A stretch of DNA of 64,000 nucleotides from Ornithinimicrobium tianjinense (lineage in GTDB: Bacteria; Actinomycetota; Actinomycetes; Actinomycetales; Dermatophilaceae): NCBI RefSeq assembly GCF_014636495.1, contig NZ_BMEM01000002.1:248001-312000 (forward strand), read 5' to 3'. Position 1 is the stretch's first letter, and each line of letters begins with the position of its first letter. Below the pieces are notes generated by a model that was not told the origin of the DNA, did no database searches, and saw only the letters and a program-made list of their open reading frames with translations. This document shows, in pieces, positions 42,666 through 54,075 of the stretch. Made by a program: the position numbers and the translations under genes.

Positions 42666-43444
42666 CCTAGGTCGGCCACGGCCGGCGACGGCGCGAGCGA
42701 GCGCGTGTGCAGGTGCCGCGCGACGGCATACCCGAGGCGCTCGTAGAGACGCACGGCGACGGCGTTGGCGGTGTAGACGCCGAGCGTGGCGACGCCGTGC
42801 CGCGCCACCGCGCGACGGGTGAGCTCGGCGGTGAGCCCCGCGCCCACCCCGCGGCCGCGCAGGTCGGGGCGCACCACGATCCCGGCCAGGTGCGGAGCGC
42901 CCGTCGCGAGCGTGTGGAGCGCACCGACGGCGGCGAGCCCGCCGCGGTCACGGACACCCAGCCACAGGCTGGCCAGACCGCGCCCGGGGTGGCCCTCGAA
43001 GTCCGGGTTGTGGCTGCGGCCGAAGTCACCGATCTGCTGCGTGTCCTCCGCGTCGTCCAGCTCGACGAGCCCCTCCGGCGCGGCCGGCAGCCCCTCCGCG
43101 CGCGTCGTCACCATGAAGGTCCAGCGGCCGGAGCCCGTGATCCGGTGGCCCGTCGGGGTGGCCAGCGGGCGGTGCGGCGCGGTCGAGAACCACTCGACCC
43201 CTACCGACCGCACCTCCGCAAGCTCCAGGAGGGCGGCGAGCGCTCCGTCCTCCGCTCCGGCAGCGGCGCCCGGGCCCACCTCGGCCAGGCCGCCCCAGTG
43301 ACCCGACGGACGCCACGGGTCGACATAGGCCCAGCCCTGGTCCGAAGCCACCGCCAGCACCTCGGGCCCGGTCGTCCAGCGCACCATCGGGTCGTGCCCG
43401 CTGCGGGCGAGCAGCTCGTCCCGGCCGATCGCCATCCACGTCAC
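42662..43444 (-). CDS. GNAT-family N-acetyltransferase
   Basis: A protein of 260 residues from GTG 43444, or 257 from ATG 43435. The C-terminal half is a GNAT fold with the acetyl-CoA loop VVRPDLRGRGVGAGLTAELT and YTANAVAVRLYERLGYAVAR. The N-terminal half (about 1-120) is an extra domain with GPEVLAVASDQGWAYVDPWR, perhaps a second degenerate GNAT fold. No substrate can be inferred. It is the first gene of an overlapping three-gene cluster. Confidence 0.83.
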   Translation of the reverse strand: MTWMAIGRDELLARSGHDPMVRWTTGPEVLAVASDQGWAYVDPWRPSGHWGGLAEVGPGAAAGAEDGALAALLELAEVRSVGVEWFSTAPHRPLATPTGHRITGSGRWTFMVTTRAEGLPAAPEGLVELDDAEDTQQIGDFGRSHNPDFEGHPGRGLASLWLGVRDRGGLAAVGALHTLATGAPHLAGIVVRPDLRGRGVGAGLTAELTRRAVARHGVATLGVYTANAVAVRLYERLGYAVARHLHTRSLAPSPAVADLG

Positions 43445-43491
43445 GCCGGGCAGGATCGCACATGTCAGCCCGGCCGCTTAGTCTGTGCCCC

Positions 43492-44055
43492 GTGCGCGAC
43501 TTCGCCGCCGGTGCCGTGAAGCGCCTGGCCCTCGAGACCCTCGGGTGGACGGTGCTGACCCTCGGTGTGCTCGCGCTCTTCCTCCCCGGTCCCGGTCTGC
43601 TGCTGACCTTCGCGGGGCTGGCGATCCTCTCGACGCAGTACGCCTGGGCCAAGAACCTCACCGAGCCCGTGAAGCTCAAGGCGCTGCGCGGCGCCGCCGA
43701 GGGCGTCGAGACCCGCCTCCGCGTCGCCCTGTCCGCCCTCGTCGCGCTGACGATGAGCGCGATCGGGGTGGTCTGGGTCCTGGCGCCCCCGGCCCCCGAC
43801 TGGTGGCCGCTCGACGAGCGGTGGTGGCTCTTCGGCGGGACCCCGGTCGGCTGGACCGTCCTCGGGTCCAGCCTCATCGCCCACGTGCTCCTGGTCTACT
43901 CGGTCCGCCGGTTCCACCACCGCCCGGCGGCCCTCGCGGAGCTGGGCCGGATGGAGGCCGAGCACCGCCGCAAGGTCGAGGCGCGCAAGGCCGATCACCA
44001 CCAGCACCACCGGCACGACGACCACGAGCACGACCACGCGGCCGGCGACGCCTAG
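43492..44055 (+). CDS. PGPGW-motif membrane protein (TIGR02611-like) with His/Asp-rich tail
   Basis: A protein of 187 residues from GTG 43492 (MRDFAAGAVKRLALETLGWT). The core GVLALFLPGPGLLLTFAGLA followed by ILSTQYAWAK is the PGPGW-type two-helix motif. Further hydrophobic segments lie near 85-105 and 122-140. The C-terminal 20 residues are rich in His, Asp and Glu (DHHQHHRHDDHEHDHA) and may bind metal ions. TAGTCT is 7 nt before the GTG, so the mRNA is probably leaderless and the ATG at 43462 is unlikely. It ends convergent with the kinase-like gene, overlapping 4 bp. Confidence 0.8.
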   Translation: MRDFAAGAVKRLALETLGWTVLTLGVLALFLPGPGLLLTFAGLAILSTQYAWAKNLTEPVKLKALRGAAEGVETRLRVALSALVALTMSAIGVVWVLAPPAPDWWPLDERWWLFGGTPVGWTVLGSSLIAHVLLVYSVRRFHHRPAALAELGRMEAEHRRKVEARKADHHQHHRHDDHEHDHAAGDA

Positions 44056-44615
44056 AGCGACGGCACCTCCAGCTCACCGAGCAGGCGCTCCAGCTCGCGC
44101 GGGTGCGACAGCCTCAGGACCGGTATGCCGTCCGGCCGGCTCTCCCACTCCCGCATCCTCGCGCGCTTGCGGGGGAAGCTGCGGACGTGCCACAGCAGGA
44201 TCGAGTCCCGGGACAGGATCTGCCGGGCGGTCTCGACGTTGCCGTTGCACATCTGCGTCCGCATCGCCCATCGGCCGAGGGTGCGACGCACCAGCCGCCC
44301 CAGGCTGAGCCACCGGGGGTAGTCCAGGCCGACGACGACCTCCGCCCGCGCCAGGACCAGGTCGGACCACTTCCCGTAGGCGCTGTCCAGGACCCAGGTG
44401 TCCTGCGCGACGATGCCGGCGGCGATGGCCCGCTGGTCCTCGGTCGGCCGCTCGACCCAGCCCGGGAGCCAGCCGACCTCCTCGTCCACGAGGTGGACGG
44501 GCAGCCCGAGCAGCTCCCCCAGCCGCACGGCGGCCGTCGACTTGCCCGAGCCGGTCACCCCATAGAGGAGAACGCGCGACGCGGACCTCAGGTCGTCGAC
44601 GGTGCCTCGGCTCAC
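44052..44615 (-). CDS. P-loop nucleotide kinase-like protein (adenylate kinase-related)
   Basis: A protein of 187 residues. Walker A is VLLYGVTGSGKSTAAVRLGE. The DE...W..R pattern (VDEEVGWLPGWVERP) and WVLDSAYGKWSDLVLARAEV with LDYPRWLSLGRLVRR resemble the family annotated as topology-modulation or FlaR-like kinases. The substrate is uncertain. TACGAT is 6 nt before GTG 44615, a leaderless pattern. It is convergent with the PGPGW gene. Confidence 0.82.
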   Translation of the reverse strand: MSRGTVDDLRSASRVLLYGVTGSGKSTAAVRLGELLGLPVHLVDEEVGWLPGWVERPTEDQRAIAAGIVAQDTWVLDSAYGKWSDLVLARAEVVVGLDYPRWLSLGRLVRRTLGRWAMRTQMCNGNVETARQILSRDSILLWHVRSFPRKRARMREWESRPDGIPVLRLSHPRELERLLGELEVPSL

Positions 44616-44643
44616 CGGTGGATCGTAGCCGGGTTCGCGCGCC

Positions 44644-45969
44644 TCAGCGCTCCACGCGGTAGGCCGTGAACACCGGCGCCAGGCGCGCCGCCAGCAGCAC
44701 GCCCAGCACCACGAGCACCCCGCCGACGAGGGTCGCCAGGCCCGGGCCGAGCACCGCTCCCGCGCCGCCGTGCAGCACGTCCGCGACCCGGGGGCCGCCC
44801 ACGACGACCACGAAGAAGACGCCCTGGAGCCGGCCGCGGACCTCGTCCGAGGCCGCCTCCTGGAGCATCGTGGTCCGGAACGCCGCCGAGGCCATGTCGG
44901 CAGCCCCGGCCACCGCGAGGAAGAGCACGGCCAGGACCAGCAGCGTCCACAGCAGCGACGAACCCTCGGGCCCGGCCGGCCCGAGCGTCACCGACCCGCC
45001 CGCCCGGCCGGCCGCCATCACGGCCGCGCCGGCCCCGACGATCCCCAGCCCCCACACCACGATGGCCAGCACGACCGCCCGGCCCTGCCGCTCCACGCCG
45101 CTGACCCACCCGGAGAAGACGCCGCCCAGCGCCCCGCCGAGCGGGATGGCCGCCATCAGCAGCGCGAACGCGATCCCACCGGCGAGCGGCCCCCCGAAGG
45201 ACTCGTGCGCGATCTCCGGGAAGAGCGCGCGCGGCATACCGAAGATCATCGCGATGAGGTCGACGACGAAGCTCATGAGCAGGACGGTGTGCCAGCGCAG
45301 GTAGCGCAGCCCGTCCAGCACCGAGCCCAGCCCGACCCTGCGCACGGGCGCGCCCGTCGGCGGCATGGGCGGCAGCCGCAGCACGGCCCAGAGCGTCGCG
45401 AGCAGGAAGACCGTGTCCACGGCATACAGCACCGGGAAGCCCAGGACCGGGATGAGGGCACCGCCGACGAGCGGCCCACCGATCGCGCCGAACTGCATCA
45501 CCGTCATGTTGAGCGCGTTGCCGGCGGGCAGCTGCTCGGCGGGGATCAGCCGCGGCAGCAGGGCCGCGCGCGCGGGCTGGTTGACGGCGAAGCAGGCCTG
45601 CTGGAGCGCGAAGATCCCCAGCAGCACCCAGACGTCCTCCACGCCTGCAGCCGCCTGCCACCACAGCAGCCCGCTCGTGGCGATGAGTCCGGTGGTCGTC
45701 AGGAGCAGCAGCGTGCGCTTGTCGTGGTGGTCTGCGAGCGCGCCGCCGTAGAGGCCGAAGACGACGAGCGGCACGAGCGCGAACAGGCCGGCCAGACCGA
45801 CCATCGCCGAGCTCTGCGTGATCGCGTAGATCTGCGCGGGGATGGCGACCACGGTCAGCTGGGCGCCGATCACGGTGATGATGTTGGCGACCCACAGGCG
45901 CCGGAAGTGCTCGTTGTGCAGCGGCCTGGTGTCGGCGAAGACGGCGCGCAGCCGGTCGCGGACGCCCAC
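44644..45969 (-). CDS. Major facilitator superfamily transporter (exporter-like)
   Basis: A protein of 441 residues with 12 probable membrane segments. The A-like motif is YGGALADHHDKRTLLLLTTT, and ALQQACFAVNQPARAALLPR with LIPAEQLPAGNALNMTV is typical of the MFS group near enterobactin exporter EntS. It could export a siderophore, drug or other small molecule. GTG 45969 directly follows the miaB stop with no gap, so the genes are co-transcribed. Long open frames on both strands here are shadows. Confidence 0.9.
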   Translation of the reverse strand: MGVRDRLRAVFADTRPLHNEHFRRLWVANIITVIGAQLTVVAIPAQIYAITQSSAMVGLAGLFALVPLVVFGLYGGALADHHDKRTLLLLTTTGLIATSGLLWWQAAAGVEDVWVLLGIFALQQACFAVNQPARAALLPRLIPAEQLPAGNALNMTVMQFGAIGGPLVGGALIPVLGFPVLYAVDTVFLLATLWAVLRLPPMPPTGAPVRRVGLGSVLDGLRYLRWHTVLLMSFVVDLIAMIFGMPRALFPEIAHESFGGPLAGGIAFALLMAAIPLGGALGGVFSGWVSGVERQGRAVVLAIVVWGLGIVGAGAAVMAAGRAGGSVTLGPAGPEGSSLLWTLLVLAVLFLAVAGAADMASAAFRTTMLQEAASDEVRGRLQGVFFVVVVGGPRVADVLHGGAGAVLGPGLATLVGGVLVVLGVLLAARLAPVFTAYRVER

Positions 45970-47505
45970 TCAGTCGAGGACGGAGCAGGCGGGCGCGCTC
46001 ACCTCGCGCGCGGGCGGCGCGCCGATGCTGGGTATGCCGAGGCTCACCGCCGGCTTGCGCGTCGCCCCCGAGCCCGGCTCGGACCCCTCCTGGAGCGCCG
46101 CCCAGGCGTCGCCGCCGCGGGTGCGGCGCACGGCATACACCCCGCCCTGCACGCCGGAGTCGGCGAGGAGGTGGTGGGGCGCGCCGTAGGTGACGGCCAC
46201 GGTGACGGTGTCGCCGGGGCGCGGACGCTCGGCGCCGGCGGGGACGGCGAAGTGGACGAGGCGGTTGTCGCGCGCGCGGCCGGACAGACGCTCGGTCTCG
46301 GCGTCCTTGCGGCCCTCGCCGGGAGCGACGAGCACCTCGACCTCGCGGCCCTCCTGCTCGCGGTTGCCCGCCCAGGAGATCTCCTCCTGCAGCTCGATGA
46401 GACGGTCGAAGCGCTCCTGCACGACCTCCTTGGGCACCTGGTCCTCCATCGTCGCGGCGGGGGTGCCGGGGCGGATGGAGTACTGGAAGGTGAAAGCGCT
46501 GGAGAAGCGGGAGGCGCGCACGACGTCGAGGGTGTCCTGGAAGTCCTCCTCGGTCTCCCCCGGGAAGCCGACGATGAGGTCGGTGGTGATCGCTGCGTCG
46601 GGGATCTGCTCGCGGACGCGGTCGAGGATCCCGAGGAACCTGTCCGAGCGGTAGGACCTGCGCATCGCCTTGAGAACGCGGTCCGAGCCCGACTGCAGCG
46701 GCATGTGCAGGCTCGGCATGACGTTGGGCGTCTCCGCCATCGCGGTGATGACATCGTCCGTGAACGCGGCCGGGTGCGGGCTGGTGAAGCGCACCCGCTC
46801 CAGCCCCTCGACCTGGCCGCAGGCGCGCAGCAGCTTGCCGAACGCGAGCCGGTCGCCGAACTCCACGCCGTAGGTGTTGACGTTCTGGCCGAGCAGGGTG
46901 ATCTCGACGACGCCCTGCGCGACGAGCGCCTCGATCTCCGCGAGGATCTCCCCCGGGCGGCGGTCCTTCTCCTTGCCGCGCAGCGCGGGCACGATGCAGA
47001 ACGTGCAGGTGTTGTTGCAACCGACCGAGATGGACACCCAGGCGGAGTATGCCGAGTCGCGCCGGGTGGGCAGGGTGCTGGGGAAGGTCTCGAGCGACTC
47101 GAGGATCTCGACCTCGGCGGCCTTGTTGTGGCGGGCGCGGTCGAGGAGCGCGGGCAGCGACCCGACGTTGTGGGTGCCGAAGACGACGTCGACCCAGGGG
47201 GCCCTCTCGACGATGGTGGCGCGGTCCTTCTGCGCCAGGCAGCCGCCGACCGCGATCTGCAGGTCGGGGTTGGCCAGCTTGGCCGGCCGCAGCTGCCCGA
47301 GGTTGCCGTAGAGCTTGTTGGCGGCGTTCTCGCGGACGGCGCAGGTGTTGAAGACGACGACGTCGGCCACCTCGGGACGCTCGGTCGCGGGCAGGCTGGC
47401 GAGATCGACGTAGCCGGCGGTCTCGAGGAGGCCGGCCAGTCGCTCGGAGTCGTGCACGTTCATCTGGCACCCGTGGGTGCGGACGTCATAGGTCTTGGTG
47501 CTCAT
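45970..47505 (-). CDS. miaB: tRNA-2-methylthio-N6-dimethylallyladenosine synthase MiaB
   Basis: A protein of 511 residues from ATG 47505. The N-terminal MTTase domain has Cys13 (THGCQMN), Cys55 (NTCAVREN) and Cys89 (GGCLAQ) for one Fe-S cluster. The radical-SAM cluster is Cys163-x3-Cys167-x2-Cys170 ([14 protein letters not shown]). A C-terminal TRAM domain (about 385-450) follows. It methylthiolates i6A37 of tRNAs. A tail of about 60 residues ([20 protein letters not shown]) extends past TRAM. miaA, often nearby in actinobacteria, is not in the window. TAGACG lies a few bases before the ATG. Confidence 0.96.
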   Translation of the reverse strand: MSTKTYDVRTHGCQMNVHDSERLAGLLETAGYVDLASLPATERPEVADVVVFNTCAVRENAANKLYGNLGQLRPAKLANPDLQIAVGGCLAQKDRATIVERAPWVDVVFGTHNVGSLPALLDRARHNKAAEVEILESLETFPSTLPTRRDSAYSAWVSISVGCNNTCTFCIVPALRGKEKDRRPGEILAEIEALVAQGVVEITLLGQNVNTYGVEFGDRLAFGKLLRACGQVEGLERVRFTSPHPAAFTDDVITAMAETPNVMPSLHMPLQSGSDRVLKAMRRSYRSDRFLGILDRVREQIPDAAITTDLIVGFPGETEEDFQDTLDVVRASRFSSAFTFQYSIRPGTPAATMEDQVPKEVVQERFDRLIELQEEISWAGNREQEGREVEVLVAPGEGRKDAETERLSGRARDNRLVHFAVPAGAERPRPGDTVTVAVTYGAPHHLLADSGVQGGVYAVRRTRGGDAWAALQEGSEPGSGATRKPAVSLGIPSIGAPPAREVSAPACSVLD

Positions 47506-47513
47506 CGCACCGT

Positions 47514-48242
47514 CTAGGGTACGTCGTCCACGAGGGGCGGGACGGCCACGACCAGCAGCAGCGCCGCGGGGACCAGCAGCACGACGAACCCGAGGGCAAG
47601 GTAGCCGAGGGCGCCCAGCACGCCACCGAGGAAGAACAGGCCGACGAGCATGGCCAGCATGGTGAGCTTGGCGAGGTCGCCGCGCACGGGGTCGGTGTCG
47701 ACCATCCGGTCGCGGTAGGCCGACTTGCCCAGCTCGATCCCGATGTCGGTGATCATCCCGGTCACGTGGGTGGTGCGGATAGTGGCGTCTGAGACCTTGG
47801 TGATGAGGGCGTTCTGCAGGCCCATGACGAAGCAGAGGACCGCGACCAGTGGCCACTCGCGGTGGCGCCAGGTGAACTGGTCCGCGATGCCGCCCAGCAA
47901 CAGCACCAGCAGCGCCTCCGTCAGCAGGACGATCGCGAACCGGTCGCTGCGGTGCCGACGCCGCGCCCAGTTGAACTGGATGGCGCACGTCATGGCGCCG
48001 AGGATGAAGAACACGATCGACACCACGCCCAGGCCGACGAGGCGCCAGCCGGCCAGCACGAGATGGTCGGCGACGCTGGCGGTGATGCCGGTCATGTGCG
48101 AGGTGTAGAAGCCGACCGCGACGAACCCCACGGAGTTGAGCACGCCGGCCACCCACGCGAGCAGGTAGGCGAGGTGGCGGTTGGTGCGCTCGTCCCGCTC
48201 GGGACCCGCGAGCTTGAGGACCGGCCAGTCGGGAAGGCTCAT
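47514..48242 (-). CDS. DUF1275 (YoaK-like) membrane protein
   Basis: A protein of 242 residues from ATG 48242 ([20 protein letters not shown]). The conserved pattern [60 protein letters not shown] and [16 protein letters not shown] defines the family. About six membrane helices are visible. The role is unknown. It is 8 bp upstream of miaB on the same strand. A long N-terminal extension open frame has poor codon character and is rejected. Confidence 0.9.
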   Translation of the reverse strand: MSLPDWPVLKLAGPERDERTNRHLAYLLAWVAGVLNSVGFVAVGFYTSHMTGITASVADHLVLAGWRLVGLGVVSIVFFILGAMTCAIQFNWARRRHRSDRFAIVLLTEALLVLLLGGIADQFTWRHREWPLVAVLCFVMGLQNALITKVSDATIRTTHVTGMITDIGIELGKSAYRDRMVDTDPVRGDLAKLTMLAMLVGLFFLGGVLGALGYLALGFVVLLVPAALLLVVAVPPLVDDVP

Positions 48243-48324
48243 GAGGAGTAGCCCATCACGTCCGGCGTAGGCTGTCAGACACAGGCGATGACGTCCCTGA
48301 CGGCACACCAGCGAAGGAGCAGGT

Positions 48325-48878
48325 ATGAGCGACCAGGCCGACCGCGAGCAGATGGGCGACGACCTCGGAGTGTGGAGCGTCGACGCCGAGGACCAGCTGC
48401 AGCCCGAAGACACCCTCGACGGTGACGGGGACGTGCTCGACCGCGGCATCGTGGCCGCTGACCGGCCGTTGGGCTCGCTCGCCTACGGGGTCACCGCCGA
48501 GGAGCAGTCGCGCGAGGAGACGATCGACCAGCGCATCCGCCAGGAGGTGCCGGACCCCTACTCCGCCTACGGCGCCCCCGACAACGAGTCCGGCCTCGAC
48601 GAGGACGACGGCATGGTGGGCGGGGACGACCCCGACGCGATCCGCGCCGAGCTCGACCACTACGGCGGCGACGGCGTGCGGGTGGGGCGCATCATCGCCC
48701 CGACCGCGGCCTGGGCCCGGACCGCGAGGCGCGGATGATCGCGCACGAGGGGCGCGCCACGAGCTGGGACTCACCCGAGGAGTCCGCGATGCACTACGTC
48801 GACCTCGACGACGACGCCGAGCTCACCGAGGAGGAGTGGCTGCCCACCGACGAGCCGGTCCACGACGAGGACGAGTAG
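48325..48878 (+). pseudogene. Frameshifted DUF5709-domain gene
   Basis: The frame from ATG 48325 (GAAGGAG about 8 nt upstream) encodes LQPEDTLDGDGDVLDRGIVA, ADRPLGSLAYGVTAEEQS and ETIDQRIRQEVPDPYSAYGA, as in DUF5709, but stops at 48738 after an unusual basic end (AWARTARRG). The -1 frame from about 48700 continues GPDREARMIAHEGRATSW, then SPEESAMHYVDLDDDAELTE to TAG at 48876, the acidic C-terminus expected of the family. One base inserted (or two lost) near 48695-48705 explains this. It could be a real mutation, a sequencing error or, less likely, programmed frameshifting. TAGGCT at 48268-48273 may be its promoter -10. Confidence 0.75.
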
Positions 48879-48898
48879 CGGTCGTCAGGTTTGGAGAA

Positions 48899-48975
48899 GG
48901 CCGGACCGGACAGGCAGTACTGCCTGTCCGGTCCGGCCATCTCGCCTGTCCGGTCCGGCCGTACCGCCTGTCCGG
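48899..48975. repeat. 40-bp perfect palindrome with further half-site copies
   Basis: 48899-48938 is a perfect palindrome with arms GGCCGGACCGGACAGGCAGT and its complement. CGCCTGTCCGGTCCGGCC then recurs at 48943-48960, and a shorter copy (CGCCTGTCCGGTCAG) runs into the recX stop codon. It lies between convergent genes and may terminate both. The CCTGTCCG core is shared with 32989-33058. Confidence 0.9.
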
Positions 48976-49581
48976 TCAGTCGCGCCGGTGCTCCGGCAGG
49001 CCGTCGAGCGCCTCGCGGATGACCTGGTAGGACACTCCCGAGCCGTAACCCTTGCGGGCCAGGAACCCGGCCAGCCGGCGGGTCTGGACCTCGCGGTCGA
49101 GCCCCCGCATGGTCCGCAGCCGGCGGGCGACGAGCGCCCTGGCCTGCTCCTTCTCGTGCTCGGGGTCGATCTCCTCGAGGGAGGCGTCCACGATGCCGTC
49201 GGGCACGCCCTTGGCCCGCAGCTCGTGGCGTAGCGCCTCGACGGCCAGACCCTTCGTCTCCTGCTTGGACCGGATGTACATCTCGGCGTAGGCCTCGTCG
49301 TCCACGAGACCGATCTCGGCCATCCGGTCCAGCACGCGCAGTGCGACCTCACGCTCGCAGCCTCGCTCGCGCAGCTTGTCCTCCAACTGGCGACGGGTCC
49401 GCGGCCCCATCGCCAGCTGGCGCAGCACGATCTTGCGAGCCACCGCGTGGGGGTCCGGCGCAGCCTCGGTCCGACCCGGACCGTCGGGGCCGGGCGCAGG
49501 ACGGAGTCCGGAACCGCTCGCAGCCGCCTCAGCGGCCGCGAGCGCCTCGCGGGCGGCGGACAGCCGGTCTGCGGCCGGCAT
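48976..49581 (-). CDS. recX: Regulatory protein RecX
   Basis: A protein of 201 residues. The three-helix RecX repeats show as ARKIVLRQLAMGPRTRRQLE, DRMAEIGLVDDEAYAEMYIR, and GLAVEALRHELRAKGVPDGI with FLARKGYGSGVSYQVIREAL. RecX modulates RecA filaments. The N-terminal 45 residues are Ala/Gly/Pro-rich. The ATG at 49581 shares one base with the recA stop codon (TGATG), giving tight coupling. The stop codon lies inside the last copy of the downstream repeats. Confidence 0.94.
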   Translation of the reverse strand: MPAADRLSAAREALAAAEAAASGSGLRPAPGPDGPGRTEAAPDPHAVARKIVLRQLAMGPRTRRQLEDKLRERGCEREVALRVLDRMAEIGLVDDEAYAEMYIRSKQETKGLAVEALRHELRAKGVPDGIVDASLEEIDPEHEKEQARALVARRLRTMRGLDREVQTRRLAGFLARKGYGSGVSYQVIREALDGLPEHRRD

Positions 49582-50681
49582 CAGAAGTCGACCGGGACCT
49601 CACCGGTGACCGGGTCCACCCCGGCCGGCAGGTCGTCCACTCCCTCGGGACGCACGCCGATCCCGAGCTTGGCCTTGATCTTGCGGTCGATCTCGTCCGC
49701 GAGGTCGGGGTTGTCCTTGAGGAACTGCCGGGCGTTCTCCTTGCCCTGCCCCATCTGGTCGCCCTCGTAGGTGTACCAGGCGCCGGACTTGCGCACGAAG
49801 CCGTGCTCCACGCCCATGTCGATCAGGCCGCCCTCCCGCGAGATGCCCTGGCCGTAGAGGATGTCGAACTCGGCCTGCTTGAACGGCGGGGAGACCTTGT
49901 TCTTGACGATCTTGGCGCGCGTGCGGTTGCCGACCGCATCGGTGCCGTCCTTGAGCGTCTCGATCCGACGGACGTCGATGCGGACCGAGGCGTAGAACTT
50001 CAGCGCCTTGCCACCGGTCGTGGTCTCGGGCGAGCCGAACATCACGCCGATCTTCTCGCGCAGCTGGTTGATGAAGATCGCGGTGGTGCCGGTGGTGTTG
50101 AGGGCACCGGTGATCTTGCGCAGCGCCTGCGACATCAGCCGTGCCTGGAGACCGACGTGGCTGTCGCCCATCTCGCCCTCGATCTCGGCCCGGGGCACGA
50201 GCGCCGCCACCGAGTCGATGACGATGATGTCGAGAGCGCCGGAGCGGATCAGCATGTCCGCGATCTCCAGCGCCTGCTCACCGGTGTCGGGCTGGCTCAC
50301 CAGGAGGGCGTCGGTGTCGACACCGAGCTTCTTGGCGTACTCCGGGTCGAGCGCGTGCTCGGCGTCGATGAACGCCGCGATGCCGCCGGCCTTCTGGGCG
50401 TTGGCCACCGCGTGCAGCGCGACCGTCGTCTTACCGCTGGACTCCGGACCGTAGATCTCCACCACGCGGCCGCGGGGCAGGCCGCCGACACCGAGCGCCA
50501 CGTCGAGCGCGATGGACCCGGTGGGGATGATCTGGATCGGCGGGCGGTCCTCGTCGCCGAGGCGCATGACCGATCCCTTGCCGTGCTGCTTCTCGATCTG
50601 GGCCATCACCGTCTCGAGCGCGCGCAGCTTGTCGCTGCCCGCCCCCCGCTCGGTGCTCTTGGGTGCCGTCTTCGTGGCCAT
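49581..50681 (-). CDS. recA: Recombinase RecA
   Basis: A protein of 366 residues from ATG 50681 ([20 protein letters not shown]), with GGAG about 8 nt upstream. Walker A is [20 protein letters not shown], Walker B region is [20 protein letters not shown], and the DNA-binding loops are [20 protein letters not shown] and [20 protein letters not shown]. It drives homologous recombination and LexA self-cleavage. There is no intein. Upstream are a PafBC/RecA-NDp-type promoter (50779-50801) and a LexA-like box (50869-50884), the two-promoter arrangement known from mycobacteria. Confidence 0.98.
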   Translation of the reverse strand: MATKTAPKSTERGAGSDKLRALETVMAQIEKQHGKGSVMRLGDEDRPPIQIIPTGSIALDVALGVGGLPRGRVVEIYGPESSGKTTVALHAVANAQKAGGIAAFIDAEHALDPEYAKKLGVDTDALLVSQPDTGEQALEIADMLIRSGALDIIVIDSVAALVPRAEIEGEMGDSHVGLQARLMSQALRKITGALNTTGTTAIFINQLREKIGVMFGSPETTTGGKALKFYASVRIDVRRIETLKDGTDAVGNRTRAKIVKNKVSPPFKQAEFDILYGQGISREGGLIDMGVEHGFVRKSGAWYTYEGDQMGQGKENARQFLKDNPDLADEIDRKIKAKLGIGVRPEGVDDLPAGVDPVTGEVPVDF

Positions 50682-50778
50682 GTCCTGCTCCTTCGTCCTC
50701 GTGGTGAGCGCGCCTGCCTGCGACCGACCTCCGGCCGACGACCCTCCCTCCGGAGGCGCCTCGTCCGTGTCCTGCCAG

Positions 50779-50801
50779 ACGCTAGGCGCCACCACCGACA
50801 G
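50779..50801 (-). promoter_or_regulatory. PafBC (RecA-NDp) type promoter of recA
   Basis: On the minus strand CTGTCGGTG, then 8 nt, then TAGCGT matches the consensus TTGTCRGTG-N8-TANNNT of the LexA-independent DNA-damage promoters. Transcription would start about 90 nt before the recA ATG. Confidence 0.75.
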
Positions 50802-50868
50802 ACCCGCGCGTCCACGCCATACCTGTGGACGACGCGCCCGCCGAGCGGCACCGTGTGGACAACACTAA

Positions 50869-50884
50869 TCGAATATCTGTACGA
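50869..50884. promoter_or_regulatory. LexA-like SOS box upstream of recA
   Basis: TCGAATATCTGTACGA resembles the actinobacterial SOS box TCGAAC-N4-GTTCGA with two mismatches. It lies about 190 bp upstream of the recA start. A TGTGGACAA (DnaA-box-like) motif at 50854-50862 is adjacent. Confidence 0.6.
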
Positions 50885-51047
50885 AACAGCACCTCTCGAC
50901 GGCGTGTCGCCCACACCCGTCCGCCGCCCCCCGTTCCCTGACGTCAAGCGCACGCCCGCGGCCCCCTACACTTGATCACCATCCCACGGGACCCCGACGC
51001 CGCCGTCTCCCCTGGAACTCGTCATACCCCTGACCAGGAAGCCTCCC

Positions 51048-53428
<2,381 letters not shown>

Positions 53429-53474
53429 CCGCTCTGCGGATGACAGGCAGCGGTCCGCGGGGCAGGGTGGTGCC

Positions 53475-53894
53475 ATGACCGAGAACCCCAGCACCACGCC
53501 TCTGACCGATGACGACCGCGACGTGATCCGCAGGTCCGCCTTCGGCGCCATGGCCCTCGTCTCGAGGTCCGACCCCGGCTTCTTCGCGATGTTCAAGGAG
53601 TCGATGGCCGGCTCCAAGGCGCTGCAGGAGGCTCCCGCCGAGGTTCAGCAGCTCCTGCGCGAGGGCGGCTTCCCCACACCTCCGACCGGCAGCCCGCAGG
53701 AGGTGGAGACGACCGTCCTCGGCGAGCTCGGCCAGGCCATGACGGTCCTGCGCGCCAAGGCTCCTGAGCAGGCGGCCGGCTACCGCGACGTCATCCTGGC
53801 AGCGGTGGACCGCGTCGCCAGCGCCTCCGACGGGGTGGCGCCCGAGGAGACGGCGATGATCAGCAAGATCCGCGACGCGCTCGAGACCTCCTGA
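53475..53894 (+). CDS. Conserved hypothetical protein
   Basis: A protein of 139 residues, predicted soluble and helical. Recognisable segments are DVIRRSAFGAMALVSRSDPG, FFAMFKESMAGSKALQEAPA and AGYRDVILAAVDRVASASDG. The pattern resembles small actinobacterial proteins of unknown role. It is 46 bp downstream of asd and on the same strand, and may share its mRNA. No catalytic motif is evident. Confidence 0.65.
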   Translation: MTENPSTTPLTDDDRDVIRRSAFGAMALVSRSDPGFFAMFKESMAGSKALQEAPAEVQQLLREGGFPTPPTGSPQEVETTVLGELGQAMTVLRAKAPEQAAGYRDVILAAVDRVASASDGVAPEETAMISKIRDALETS

Positions 53895-53936
53895 CACCAC
53901 GGGGGCCATCGTCCCGTGCCATCGTCCCGCGATGAT

Positions 53937-53978
53937 CGTCACGCGGTTCTCGGGACCGTTCCCGAGAACCGCGTGACG
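53937..53978. terminator. 19-bp perfect hairpin between convergent genes
   Basis: CGTCACGCGGTTCTCGGGA pairs with TCCCGAGAACCGCGTGACG around CCGT. It is 43 bp after the hypothetical gene and 98 bp before the DUF3046 stop. It is probably a bidirectional terminator, longer and more perfect than usual. Confidence 0.75.
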
Positions 53979-54075
53979 GCAAGCACGGGACGCAGGGCTC
54001 ACGGGGACCCGACACGGCGACCGGCCTTCCACGGGTGACGGCCTGAGCGCCCTGCCTGCCGGCCCGAGCCTGATG

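Noticed and set aside
44612-47517. Very long open frames on both strands across miaB and the MFS gene
   Set aside because: They have Arg/Ala/Pro/Gly-only composition from GC-rich wobble bases; miaB and the MFS protein are clearly the real genes.
48919-48975. CRISPR-like repeats beside recX
   Set aside because: Only short 4-5 bp gaps separate the copies, and the element is palindromic.
50682-51047. Lysine riboswitch upstream of lysC
   Set aside because: No multi-helix leader structure could be recognised; the region carries promoters of recA and lysC.
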